Positions 25,549-36,329 of a stretch of DNA of 64,000 nt are shown here, piece by piece. The DNA lies in NCBI GenBank assembly GCA_025093555.1, contig JAIWNF010000055.1, positions 186,001 to 250,000 on the forward strand. The letters run 5' to 3'. A program made the position numbers and the translations under genes. Position 1 is the first letter of the stretch. Every line of letters starts with the position of its first letter. Under the pieces are notes generated by a model. It had not been told where the DNA came from and did no database searches. It saw nothing but the letters and a program-made list of their open reading frames with translations. The DNA is from Circinella umbellata (Eukaryota; Mucoromycota; Mucoromycetes; Mucorales; Lichtheimiaceae).

Positions 25549-25974
25549 ATGAATCACCAATGGCCACTTTCAGTGGTACAAGAGGGATACAAAATTCAAT
25601 TTCACACCAAGCCTCAACCATGGAGACAAAATCAATTACAATTAAATCAAGTCAAACAACAAGCAGTCAACAAAGCTGTACAGAAATTTCTACAAGCAGG
25701 GATTATCGAAGTCTCACCAACTCAGAGTATGGATTACCTATCGAACTTCTTTACAATCCAAGAACCGAACAAACGAAGATCAATTTTAGATTGTCAAAAA
25801 ATCAACAGTTATATTCAATGCCATCATTTCAAGATGGAAGGAGTCCCAGCTCTGAGAGAAATTATGGAAAAGAACGACTATATATGCAAATTGGACGTCA
25901 AAGATGCATATGTTGTAGTAGGACTTCATCCACAGGCACGCCAATACTTAACCTTCATGCATCAAGGAATAGTA
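25549..25974 (+). pseudogene. DIRS-type reverse transcriptase, 3'-truncated
   Basis: The frame covers the RT fingers and the first catalytic aspartate region (ICKLDVKDAYVVVGLHPQAR), then reads TFMHQGIV and ends at the pogo insertion point. The expected YQ..LPFGL..AP and YDD-containing palm blocks are not present on either side of the pogo element, so this RT cannot be functional. Confidence 0.75.
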
Positions 25975-28787
25975 CAGAGGAACCCCGTTAATTTCAAACT
26001 TGCATCTCCCATTTTTGGTGTGAAATTAAGGGGGATGTGAAAGTCATCGGGAACACATATAATTGATTATTTTTAAGGTCAGGTAAATAATAGAGACACA
26101 GTACTGCATATATGTACATACTGCACAACACATACCACTTATAATGCCTTTATAAGGCTAAATAAAATAGTAAATATGTATATCAACTGTAAAATTCATT
26201 CTATTCCTTGCATAAAGACATATATTATATTTTTCATTTAAGCTAAGGACTGTCCTCTATATCACGCACAGTAACATTCCTGCTGATTATCTGATTACTG
26301 TATATCACATATGTAGTACTATCTAACTCAAAAGATATACATTAATAATTGATTATCTTTGTTAATATCTACGTGCTATTTTGATGTGGTATTCTAAAAC
26401 TTTTATCATCCTGTAACTTATTTATATATGTCAATTTGGTTTGCATAATCTCACGAAGTGGGTTTTATTTAGAAAAAGTATAAATATACAGTTTATATTG
26501 CACGTTCTTCTTTACTCGTGTGAATTTACATTTTCGTTTCTTATTCTATTTACATATCTATCTATCTATCGTTCAAATGACAGTAACCACCAGTAAGAGT
26601 AACGTCGCATTGACAACTGACCAACAGTTAACAATCGCAGAGAGAAAGAAATCCAATCCACGTACAACAAATCAGGAACTGGCACTATGGGCGAAAGATC
26701 AGTTCAAGCTCTTCAAGGCTCCTGATATTAGTACTATATCAAAGGTTTTGAAACGTCAAAAGTTACAAGAGCAAACACAGACAAGCAACATTGACACTTC
26801 TCGCAAGCGTCAACGAAAAGCTGAACATCCTGTATGTATATTTACTGTAACTTTTAATATGCTAAACTATTATTATCTAGCGTGTAATCAGCATATTAAT
26901 AGATATCTATTCATTGTAGGAACTGGAAGAAGCTTTAATACTTTGGATTGAGAATGCAGAGGACAATGGTATTCCAATCAATTGGGCTATGATCAAAAAG
27001 GCAGCTGGGATGTTTGCTGAAAAGCTTGAAATATCGCAAAACGACTTCAAGATATCGAACGGTTGGCAAAGTCGATTGAGGAAACGCATGCAGATCAAAC
27101 ATCACCGACTTCATGGCGAAGAAGGATCCGCAAGCATCCAAACTGCTGAACATTTTGTCCAACAAATTCAAGAAAAGATATCTAAGTATGAGTTAAAAGA
27201 TATTTATAACATGGATGAGACGGCTGTTTTATATCGAGCTCCTCCTGCTTCTACAATTTCAAGGAATGCTTATCCTGGGGTGAAAAAGGATAGAAAAAGA
27301 TTGGCGGTTGCACTGACTTGCAATGCAGATGGAAGTGATAAAAGAGAACCGCTTATCATTGGAAATTCAGAAAAACCTGCTTCATTTAAAAAAAAAATAG
27401 GTAAGAGCTTAATATATTTTTATTCTATTTTTCCTATGATACATATATTTCAGCTTTAGAAAAATTAAATACAAAATTAATATATGTATACGTAATCTAG
27501 CTGCGCATTATGGTTTTAGCCTTTACTTCTACAACTCAACAGCATGGATGACCAAAAAGATATTTCAAGTATATTTACGACGCTTTGATACTGCAATAAG
27601 AGCGTCAAATAGACATGTGCTTCTTCTCTTGGATAACTTCAGTGGCCATTGTGTAGAATACTCTCCAACTAACTTTGAACTTATTTTTTTACCGCCAAAT
27701 TCTACGAGCAAAGTTCAACCACTCGATGGTGGAATTATAAAAGCATTTAAAGCACATTTCAAGTAAGTTTTTGATCCTGTACACACCACCCGTAATTTCA
27801 ATACCTCTACCAAGTTATTGTTACTAATAATATCTTGTAGAGCTCGACAATATGAACGCGCATACATGGAAGTAACTTTGAGAAACAGAGGGATTACAAC
27901 TCACTCTCCTGAACAGCTGTTCCGCATCGATCAACTTTATGGAATGCATTAGATTAAAAAGTCATGGAATGACGTTAGCATGGATACTATAAAAAACTGT
28001 TGGCGATCAACACTTATTCGTAATACTCTTCAAAATCCTTCTGTTACCGATGATCCCCTGTCTAATGCTGATGTTATATTGTCACAAAAACGTATTTCGG
28101 CTCACTCAAGTATTATCTTTGGTCAAGATGCTTCCTTATCATCAATTGACTTTGACCCAGAAGAAGAAAAAAATTTGGTGCACCAAAATCTTACTGATGA
28201 TGAAATTGTTGAGCATATAATAAAGGAAAAGGAAGCTGAAAGTAGAACAAGCAGTCAAGATGGAATTGTTGACGATTTATATGATATAGCTATACCACTA
28301 CTAGTACAGCACTAGTTCCAACACCTATGAAAACAAAAGAAAAAATTTTTCATATAGATACTGTGCTGGATTTTATAGAAGCTACTAATGATGACGACGA
28401 GTCAGTTCCCGGTTTAGCCGCTAAGTTGCATGTTTTACGTGATAAGCTCCAAAACAAGATGTTCACACAGCAAAGCTCATTGGACTCTTTTTTTTCAGGA
28501 TAATTTGAATATAAATGTGATTATTTTATGTTGTGTGGTTAATAACTGGGATTTCTCTTTTTTTATTCACTAATACATTGTAATAAAGTAAATACATATT
28601 TGCATAGTATAATTTCCATAAATACATATATTACTCCCGTTAAGGTTTCAACCCCCCTGCTTACATTGAAAGTGAAATAAATGAGAATGTGAATATCTTA
28701 TTAAGTCAATTTTTCCATTCCCTGAATTTCTGTGAAATTAATGAAAATGTGAAAGTTAACGAATATGAAATTAACGGGGTTCCTCTG
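25975..28787 (+). mobile_element. pogo/Tigger-type DNA transposon with TA duplication
   Basis: The element is 2813 bp. Its left end is CAGAGGAACCCCGTTAATTT and its right end is the exact inverse complement (AAATTAACGGGGTTCCTCTG). It is flanked by TA at 25973-25974 and 28788-28789, the duplication of the Tc1/mariner/pogo superfamily. It contains one spliced transposase gene. The tips are clean, so the insertion may be fairly young even though the gene carries lesions. Confidence 0.92.
26577..28502 (+). pseudogene. pogo/Tigger transposase (CENP-B-type HTH plus DDD domain), nearly intact
   Basis: Exons: 26577-26831, 26920-27400, 27501-27762, and from 27841. The N-terminus (LTTDQQLTIAERKKSNPRTT) and the ISNGWQSRLRKRMQIKHHRL segment match CENP-B/Tc5 HTH domains. 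Catalytic residues are D in IYNMDETAV, D in LLLDNFSGH and D in VQPLDGGIIKAFK; the last two are 30 residues apart (DD30D), as in Tigger. Two lesions are seen: TAG after QLYGMH (about 27951) and a one-base frame change near 28295, after which the correct C-terminus resumes. The C-terminal tail TQQSSLDSFFSG fits a PCNA-interacting PIP box. Confidence 0.85.
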
Positions 28788-28793
28788 TAGTTC

Positions 28794-29091
28794 CTATTCC
28801 CAGACCAAAGGTAAATGAGAAAGATGCAGTTTTCGAATCACATCTTTATTAGGCATACCACGTGCACTAATAATGCGAGTTTTACTTTTCGGAAATTCAC
28901 GTTTGACAGTGAGAGCTTTTTTTAAATCAGTTTCATCATCAAAAGCAAATTCTAAGAGTACTTGTCGTTTTCCTTCACAATGAGGAATGACTCCCATTGA
29001 ATTTGGAAATTGCTGCTTGGCGATCTGAATGACCATCGGTTCATTTTCAGGTCGACTGCTGATGTCAACAAAGACACTGCTGTTTGGATTA
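28794..29091 (-). pseudogene. Fragment of an unidentified ORF, cut on both sides by transposons
   Basis: The frame reads NPNSSVFVDISSRPENEP, then KQQFPNSMGVIPHCEGKRQV and VIRKLHLSHLPLVWE before TAG next to the pogo element. The alternation of strands and helices suggests an RRM-like nucleic-acid-binding fold, as in some retroelement ORF1 proteins, but I cannot assign it firmly. The N-terminal part is lost where the 29092 element inserted; its terminal repeat supplies a false in-frame start. Confidence 0.4.
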
Positions 29092-29244
29092 CAGTAAGTA
29101 TTCGCTAAACCAGTACTCATTAAACTGGTATTTTGCTAAACTGGTAGTATCTCTCAATTATTTTTTTATACTTAGTAAAATACTGGTAATTCACTAAACC
29201 GGTATCTGGTGAACTTTTCTAAATATTTACCAGGTTTATAATAG

Positions 29245-29838
29245 TGTTACCTTTTTACTCCTTTCTTATTATTAAATTTTATTATTATATATATATTCAC
29301 CTTATAAATTATCAACATCAGTAATATCTCATTATTATAATTAATCAACAAATAAAGAAGTAATTATCATGAATATTGTGTTCCATTCAGACTGTACCAA
29401 CTATTAAAGATAACCAGGATAATTGCTACACGTACTCGGGAATGTTACTTAAACCAGTAAGGGGCACACGTACAAGTAATTGCAACACTTGCAAGTAACT
29501 GTTACAAGTACAAGTTACTAATACTCAAGATTTCAGCCAATTATCAACTTAGGATAGATAGATAGAAATTAGTATAAATAAGACATCTTTCTTCCTCAAT
29601 CAAATCTTTAGTTCTACTAAGTTTAAAAAGTTTCAATAAACTACTTGGTTCACTCACCATTATTTTCTATTTTCACTCTACAATCGGGATTGATTTATTT
29701 TGTTGGTTCTTAAATTAACCAAACTCTTTTATTTTTATAAGTTATTTATTTTAACTTATCCTTTTCCTTGAGTCATATACTCGGAATTATATTACTTTTT
29801 ATTCATTTTATATAACATGATACGACCGAAACGTATCA
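29245..29838 (+). repeat. 5' LTR of the Gypsy element
   Basis: 594 bp, starting TGTTACC and ending GTATCA. It holds a TATA-like TATAAATA at 29572 followed by a CT-rich stretch, a plausible U3/R boundary. Confidence 0.92.
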
Positions 29839-29840
29839 TA

Positions 29841-29858
29841 TGGTGCTCACTACAGGGG
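29841..29858 (+). promoter_or_regulatory. Candidate primer-binding site
   Basis: TGGTGCTCACTACAGGGG begins two bases after the 5' LTR. TGG pairs with the CCA end of a tRNA, as expected for minus-strand priming. The matching tRNA species was not identified. Confidence 0.6.
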
Positions 29859-30079
29859 ATGCTTTGAAACATTAGATCATTTAACACTTAATTCCCCATA
29901 AACACACTTTAAAACCTTATAAATGATCATTTTCCAAATCGACAAATCTTTAACAAATAAACCAAATTTTATTATCACAAATTTTTAATTAAACAATACC
30001 AACCACAAATTATCCACAACAAACCTTATCAAATAAATCTCATATACAAATATTTACATACCCTTATTTCTAAACAAAA

Positions 30080-31153
30080 ATGACTATTTCCGATTCTGTT
30101 CACGCTCCTACCAAATCAGACTTGGGTTCTTATTCACCTGTGTTGGTATCCAGCACCGATTCATTGAGCTATAAGCCCAGGTTAATTGATTTCTGCGGTT
30201 ATGAGGGTGAAGATTTTCGTTATTTCAGAGATACTCTTGAATCATATTTCGCAATTACCAATTAAAAAAATACAGCAAGAAAAGCTAGTATTCTAAATGC
30301 GCAAGTCAGAAAGTATGCTCGTATTTTTTTACAAGGAAAGGTCTGTGCAACTCCCGCTCTTGGTGTCGATTATAACGAATTAATTAAACTCCTAGAAGAA
30401 GAATACGTTACCGCAGATGTTATTGAATACTATAAAGATGCATTCGATCAACTGTTGCAAGGAGAGGATGAACCCCCTCGAATGTTCTTGGGTCGCATTC
30501 AGCAAGCAGCCGACTTGGCAGAACTATCCAATAAAGAAGGCGAAGCTCTAATTGAAGCAAAATTCAAATCAGGATTATTACCACGTATAAAACAACATTG
30601 TTATATAATGGGTGCAAAATCATTCAATGACTACAAACAATTTGCCTATGGTTTTTGGAGAGGACAACATGGTGTCACATTATATCCGCAAGACAATCCG
30701 TTTATACCACAAAAAGCTGAAGAAAGAATTCTAACTGCTTGGATAAATAGAAATGCCCCATCCAAAGAAACTATCAAAAAAGCTCATTCGCGTGCATTTC
30801 ATCCACCTGACTTGAATGCATAATCTGGTTCTGATTCCCCATCCATCAATGTATTAACCAAGCAAATGCAAAATCTGGAATTATATCAACACGAATCCGA
30901 TCCTACTCGTAACGATTATCAAAATAATTCTCCCTATGGATTAGAAAGGTTGCTGCGACGATTAATTCACGAAGAAACAAAAAGAATTACCCAAGCTACA
31001 AATCCTTACAATAACAGATGGGATCGTAATAATAACAGAAACCAATATAATAACAATGGTTATCATAATAATCAATATCGAAATAATAATTCTTACCAGC
31101 CACATGGGAATAATAGGGGAAACGACAATCAATATCAAAATAATAATCCTTAC
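30080..31153 (+). pseudogene. Gypsy gag with three in-frame stops
   Basis: The ATG at 30080 starts MTISDSVHAPTKSDLGSYSP. The capsid-like core follows (LIDFCGYEGEDFRYFRDTLE; ARIFLQGKVCATPALGVDYN; PRMFLGRIQQAADLAELSNK), then an Asn/Arg-rich tail of NNN.YN repeats. TAA stops occur after YFAITN (about 30263) and DLNA (about 30821), and TAG after NNPY (31154). In the tail repeat, TAC-CAG-CCA at about 31096 corresponds to TAC-TAG-CCA at about 31150, which shows directly a C-to-T change that made a stop. Confidence 0.75.
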
Positions 31154-31454
31154 TAGCCATACAGGAATAATAGGGGAAATGATAATCAACAAAACAAAAC
31201 AAAAGCAATGAAAACACAACAACTTGGAACAATACAACATAATCGATCACAAGATCTTTTTAGTACCACTTTTACAAACAGCAACACTTTTACAAACAGT
31301 AACACAGACTATCAGCAAAATGATAAATAAACAACAACACTTGTATATCGTAACACTATATTAAATCATAGACCCCACAAAGGCATCTTTACTACAATAT
31401 TATTTAGAGACCTTAGAATACCCCTCAGGTATTACTCGACAACAACAGAGATAT

Positions 31455-32540
31455 TTGGACACACAAAGCAAACATTATTTAGTGTATAATAATCGACTTT
31501 ATCGAAGACACAAAGATAATAATTCTCATCTAGTGTTAAATAAAGCAGAATCAGATAACGCTATTTGGACTTACCATTTTCATCTAATGGGTGGCCACTT
31601 TGCATTCTATAATACATATCATAAAATAGCTAGACGTTACTATTGGGAAAACATGAAGCAAGACATAAAGAATATTATTTCCCGATGTGATCGTTGTCAA
31701 AAACAGGGAAAACCAATTCTGAACAAATTATTACATCCTATACCTGTAAAACCGGAACCATGGTATCAAATAGTCATGGATATCAAACACTTTCGACCAT
31801 CCCGGTCAGGTAACTGATATGTTATTGTCGCCATTGATTATTTTACAAAATGGGTGGAAGCAAAAGCCCTTCGATATGCAAATGCAACAGAAGTAGCCCT
31901 CTTTTTATTTGAGGATGTAATTTGTCGACATGGATGTCCAGCTATTGTAATCACTGATAATGGACTTCCTTTTGCGAACAAATTGGTCGAGAAGTCTGTA
32001 ATCAATTTTCCATAGAATGGCGCAGGGGAAGTCCCTACAGAAGCCAAACACAAGGTCTAGTAGAGCGTTTCAACAGAAGTCTTGGACAGATGCTTAAGAA
32101 AAGACCAAAACATGAAAAAGATGACTGGTGTTCATACCTTCCAGCTGCACTATGCGCATATCGTACCATAATACAAGAAACAACAAAGCAAACACCCTTC
32201 TATCTACTGTATGAAAGAGAAGCATTAACTCCGTTTGATAGAATAACAGAAAAGACTAAAGAAGGCATAATCAATGAAAAATGGTGTGATGATCAACTTG
32301 TTAACAAAATAAAAATGCAAATCGAACTACTTCAAAAAGTACGAAAAAAGGCAGATGCTTCAATAAAAGCATCTCAGAAAAATCAGAAAGCCATGATAGA
32401 GCAAAAAATATTAGGCATGAAAAAACACTTAATGCAGCCGCCTTTCCACATAGGAGATATTGTACAAGTGTATAACAATGCAATCGAGACATCTTGGTCA
32501 GGAAAGTTGAAAGAAACTTGGCTAGGATCATACATACAGT
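31455..32540 (+). pseudogene. Gypsy integrase, broken
   Basis: The zinc-binding HHCC module is visible (HFHLMGGHFAFYNTYHKIAR ... CDRCQ), then core residues D in IVMDIKHF and D in IVITDNGLPF, and the QTQGLVERFNRSLGQML block with the catalytic E. A TGA follows SRSGN (31815), and a frame change near 32000 separates the second D from the E block. The tail (LPAALCAYRTIIQETTKQTP) is typical of Gypsy integrases. RT and RNase H that should precede it are missing, so an internal deletion lies between about 31330 and 31450. Confidence 0.8.
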
Positions 32541-33486
32541 AGTTCATAAAGCAAACCAAAGAAGTGGTTATCAATTGAAAACGCTCAAAGGTGTTATGTT
32601 AAATGGCAGCACCCATGGAAATTGAATGTGTATATATAAGCTACCAGACGTACAATTTCAACCGTCATTATTGTCTTCAAAACAAATGTCTGACCAATTA
32701 AATACTTTAACCAAGACTCCAACCTGGAACAGTTACCATGGGATCCGACTATTGTTACTTCAGAAGAAATATATAAATTGTTACAAGATAATTCTTTCCC
32801 GATACAAGATATTGATGATGATTTTATTTTATCTTTAATGGAAGGAGATACAAATAACCATCAAGCAACGAATGATTCCTTGACTACAATGACAGGTGAA
32901 GAAGGAAATAATCATCTGCAAGATCTTTCATCATCTCCCAAAACTATCCAATTATATTTAGAATATTCTAGATACGAAAACGACTGGAAGAATATTGCGC
33001 AACATTGAGCAAGATTCGCAGAACAATTAGTGGCGGATATAACTAACAAGAAGAACTTAAGAAACCTCTGTCACAGAAGAAGATCTGAATGGCTAAAGGA
33101 AATTCTAAAAGCCAATAACCTCTTGCACAAATTAGTCACTAATAGTAATAATACTATTCGCCGTCTTTTCTCCAGATTATGGACATAAATATCACTATAA
33201 TCTTTCTAAATTCATTATATTTACTTATTTATTTTTCAGATTATAAATTATTTTTCCACTATAAAAAAAAATGATGATAATAATAATAATAAAAATAATA
33301 TATACATAGTAGGTATTATCAAAAAACGCATAGTGGGTCACGCCCGGTTCATCTGAGTTTTTGGTCCGGTCACTTAAAATTTGTGACCGATTTAAAGTAC
33401 CCAGATTGTATGTATCTGAAAAAAATTAAGTAAAATCAAATAAAACTTTGTTTTTTTTTCGAAATCTACTTTTTATTAATCTCGCA
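32541..33486 (+). other. Post-integrase region of the Gypsy element and Crypton leader
   Basis: A frame at 32778-33006 (MLQDNSFPIQDIDDDFILSL) continues pol-like acidic sequence with no recognised domain and several stops around it. From about 33200 the sequence is A/T-rich; 33340-33400 (gtgggtcacgcccggttc) may be where Crypton-associated sequence begins. The exact Crypton edge cannot be fixed. Confidence 0.35.
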
Positions 33487-35761
33487 ATGAACACTTCCTC
33501 CAGTAATCACACCGAAACTACTCGCATGGCACTTAATGCCGATCAACAGCGAATTCATAATATGGAGAATGCCGCAATTGAAGCTTCATTAGCCTGCAAA
33601 ACTCGTAGCGTTGTTGAAAGAATTAGACCCGTGAATACCATTTATGCTTACATTCCCAAGCAAGAGAAGTTCAAAGTATATTTAACTTATTTAATATCCC
33701 AGACATTTCAAAACATAAGGCAATTGAGAGTATGAGTGGTTAACAATATTTATGTAGACATGGTGCATAGAAAGAAATTATCCAAATGACATTGTTTTAG
33801 AAATGAAAATTGTTCGTTATGTAAAAGAGCTTTTTGAAAAAGGATTTCAATCAACTGTAAGAAATGTTGACGGTGCAACTTCTGTCACTCGTATCGGCTA
33901 CAGTCATGAGACTTTAAAGATGCACATTAAAGCTTTGGTGGATCTTTATAACAAACAAAAGGTTGAATACGAAGGAATGATGACCCTTAAGCATCCTCGT
34001 GGTGAAACTCTCAAAAACTTTGAGAGTTCATTAAAGCGACTCTATTCTGCAGCACGCCAGTCCGAGAATTTTGTTGATCCTGGAATTGGTTCCATTCAAG
34101 ATGGATACAACGCGGAGCAACTAGTCCAAGTTGCTGATCATTATTTTGGAAGAAAGAAAAAGGCTGGAGATGCTCTCCGAGATCGAATGATGTTTCTTTT
34201 AAATCATATGATGATGCTTAGAGGAGAGACATTAAGAGACACCAACCTCAATCACTTGTTTTCTTTAGAGTTTAAGGATGAGGGTGCGACTCGCTGTCCT
34301 GTATTTGTAATGATGATTACTGGAGGCAAAACAAATCAAGAACACCATAAGCTATACAGTGGTGTTATTAGACACAAAAATGTGCAAACGTGTGCTTTTG
34401 GAGCTGTTGGTTTTTATCTTTTTCATTGCTTTCATGTTCAAGGTGAAACTTTTCCTGATTTTTCTATGAACGAAAATTGGTTTAATACCAAGTTGACCAG
34501 AGGGAGATCAGTCAATAAAGCTGTTTCTTACAATACTCAGCTCAATTCTGTAAACAATGCCTTTGCTGCTGTGGGTATTAATAGCGTTAAAAAGACGCAT
34601 TCAGGACGTCAAGCAGGAGCCAGAGAAGCTGAAATGGCTGGTCTTTCACATGACCATATAAGAAGAGTAGGACGTTGGAATTCAGAAAGCATGGAAAATA
34701 ACTATTTGACGTGCCTTCCCAGAACTGCGATCAGAGTTATCCAGGGATTTCCAGAAGAAAAAGGCTGCTTTTGGCTTCCTCGCGCATTAGTCACCCCACC
34801 ATTGTCTCTTCAGCAGAAAATATTTCCCATGGTCGAAGAATGGTAACAAAAAATGCAGATGGATTCATCTTGCCAAACGATTTGTGGCGAAGGGTTTTTG
34901 AAGCTTTTGGTTGAGTTGAGAACCATCATCTTACAGGATGCTGTTTTTTTGATGCAGCTGGTGCCTGACCATGAAATGTTTAGTCATGAAGTATTTCAGT
35001 GTGAGGAGTTTTTAGCTTTTGCTGAGGAGCTTAACTGTGCTATCAACAGTACTACACCTCCTGCAGAGGTGGAAATCCAGCGTGTTGCTCCCGAGATTAA
35101 CTCGAGAATATCTGATTTGGCCTTGCAAATCCAATCTTTGTATAGAGCGTCTGGAAGCCATAATTCAATTAATAATGAGATTATCGAAGCAATATCTTCC
35201 AATGTTGTTAAAAAAATGGAGGAAAAATTTGGTAACTCGCTCGGAAATAATACCCAATCCTCATCGTACACAAATCCTACAACTAACGTATCAGTCAATA
35301 ATACTGCAAATACTCGAAGAAGAGGAAGAGAAGATGAAGAAGATGAAGAAGACAGTCCAAGAAAGCGGTATAAGCTTAGCCGTGACCTGTCAAATGTAAC
35401 TGGCTTGTGGAAAGAATGGACTGTAGGCTTGGGTGAAGGAAAGCCAAGTATTAATAGCTTGAATGAAGAATATGGAAGTAAATGGAGACAAGATGCAAAA
35501 GGTAATGTTAAATAGGTTACAATAATGATTTCTATATGTGCTGATATATTGTATATTTAAACGTCATACCATCATATGTTAGAGAGAAAATATTACTCTA
35601 AAAGGCTCGTAATAATCAACGAAATTCGTAAGATTTCTGAAGAACGAAGTATTTCGTTGGAAGATGCAGCCCAGGCTATTGAAAATGAGCGCGTTTCCCT
35701 TCAGGGCTGCTCTTTAGACAAACTCAGTAAGACTATAAACACCAGGAACAAACAACAATAA
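33487..35761 (+). pseudogene. Crypton-type tyrosine recombinase with GCR1_C DNA-binding domain
   Basis: The start is MNTSSSNHTETTRMALNADQ. An intron from about 33676 ends at GAGAG before TATGAGTGG. The recombinase domain shows R in MMMLRGETLRD, H..R in KKTHSGRQAG, GRW, and the nucleophile Y in ENNYLTCLP. The frame continues through an acidic KRRKR-like linker to YKLSRDLSNVTGLWKEWTVG and SINSLNEEYGSKWR, then via an intron (35503-35574) to RKYYSKRLVIINEIRKISEE, completing a GCR1_C domain as in fungal CryptonF elements. Two stops interrupt the frame: TAG after TIFM (about 33762) and TAA after VEEW (34844-34846). Reading frame and motifs are otherwise well kept. Confidence 0.85.
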
Positions 35762-35794
35762 ATTTTATATTTATGCAACCATCAAGAACTGTTG

Positions 35795-35853
<59 letters not shown>

Positions 35854-36327
35854 TATATTTATTCTCTTTTCTCTTTTTCTCTCTTAACTTTTTATTGACA
35901 TCACAAATATATTATTATTATCATATTATTATCATTATTAAAAATAAATCATTATCAGAAATTTCAAGCAAGAAATAATAATTAAGCTCACATCTATCTA
36001 ATGAATTGATTCTCGATTTTTTCACCGACGCAATATCATATTCTCTTTATCTAAAATCGGATTCGTATTATGGGAACATATAGTCAAGTATTTAGTATAA
36101 ATAGAATAATTTCTTTTTTTCCTTGCAGAATAAACTCTTTTTGTGACTAGAACTGTCCCTTTTATTTGATTTTCTCTTTTTAAATAAGTTAGTCGATACA
36201 ACTTTCTTCTTCCTTTGGAGCTCCTTATATTATTTTTTTTTCTTTTATTGAATACAATCTGAATTGGATATAACAATGTGAGAGAGAAAGAAAAAGAAAA
36301 AAAAAAGGTCACCAGCAGTGTCATATA
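35762..36327. other. Crypton 3' flank with CT/TA microsatellite
   Basis: A run of about 14 CT units followed by about 12 TA units lies at 35801-35852, then A/T-rich sequence without a supported gene up to the Tc1 element. Confidence 0.5.
35801..35852. repeat. Compound (CT)n(TA)n microsatellite
   Basis: Uninterrupted CT units run directly into TA units just past the Crypton stop codon. Confidence 0.85.
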
Positions 36328-36329
36328 TA

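Larger units (their letters stand above)
24599..25974 (+). mobile_element. DIRS-like tyrosine-recombinase retrotransposon remnant
   Basis: A gag-like frame (24599-25429) is followed by the N-terminal half of a reverse transcriptase (25549-25974). The RT has the DIRS/Ngaro style: LQAGIIEVSPTQSMDYLSNF, KRRSILDCQKINSYIQ and KLDVKDAYVVVGLHPQAR. Everything after the first catalytic-domain blocks, including the recombinase, is absent. The homology stops at the left edge of the pogo element. DIRS elements are common in mucoralean fungi. No inverted or split-direct repeats could be verified. Confidence 0.75.
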
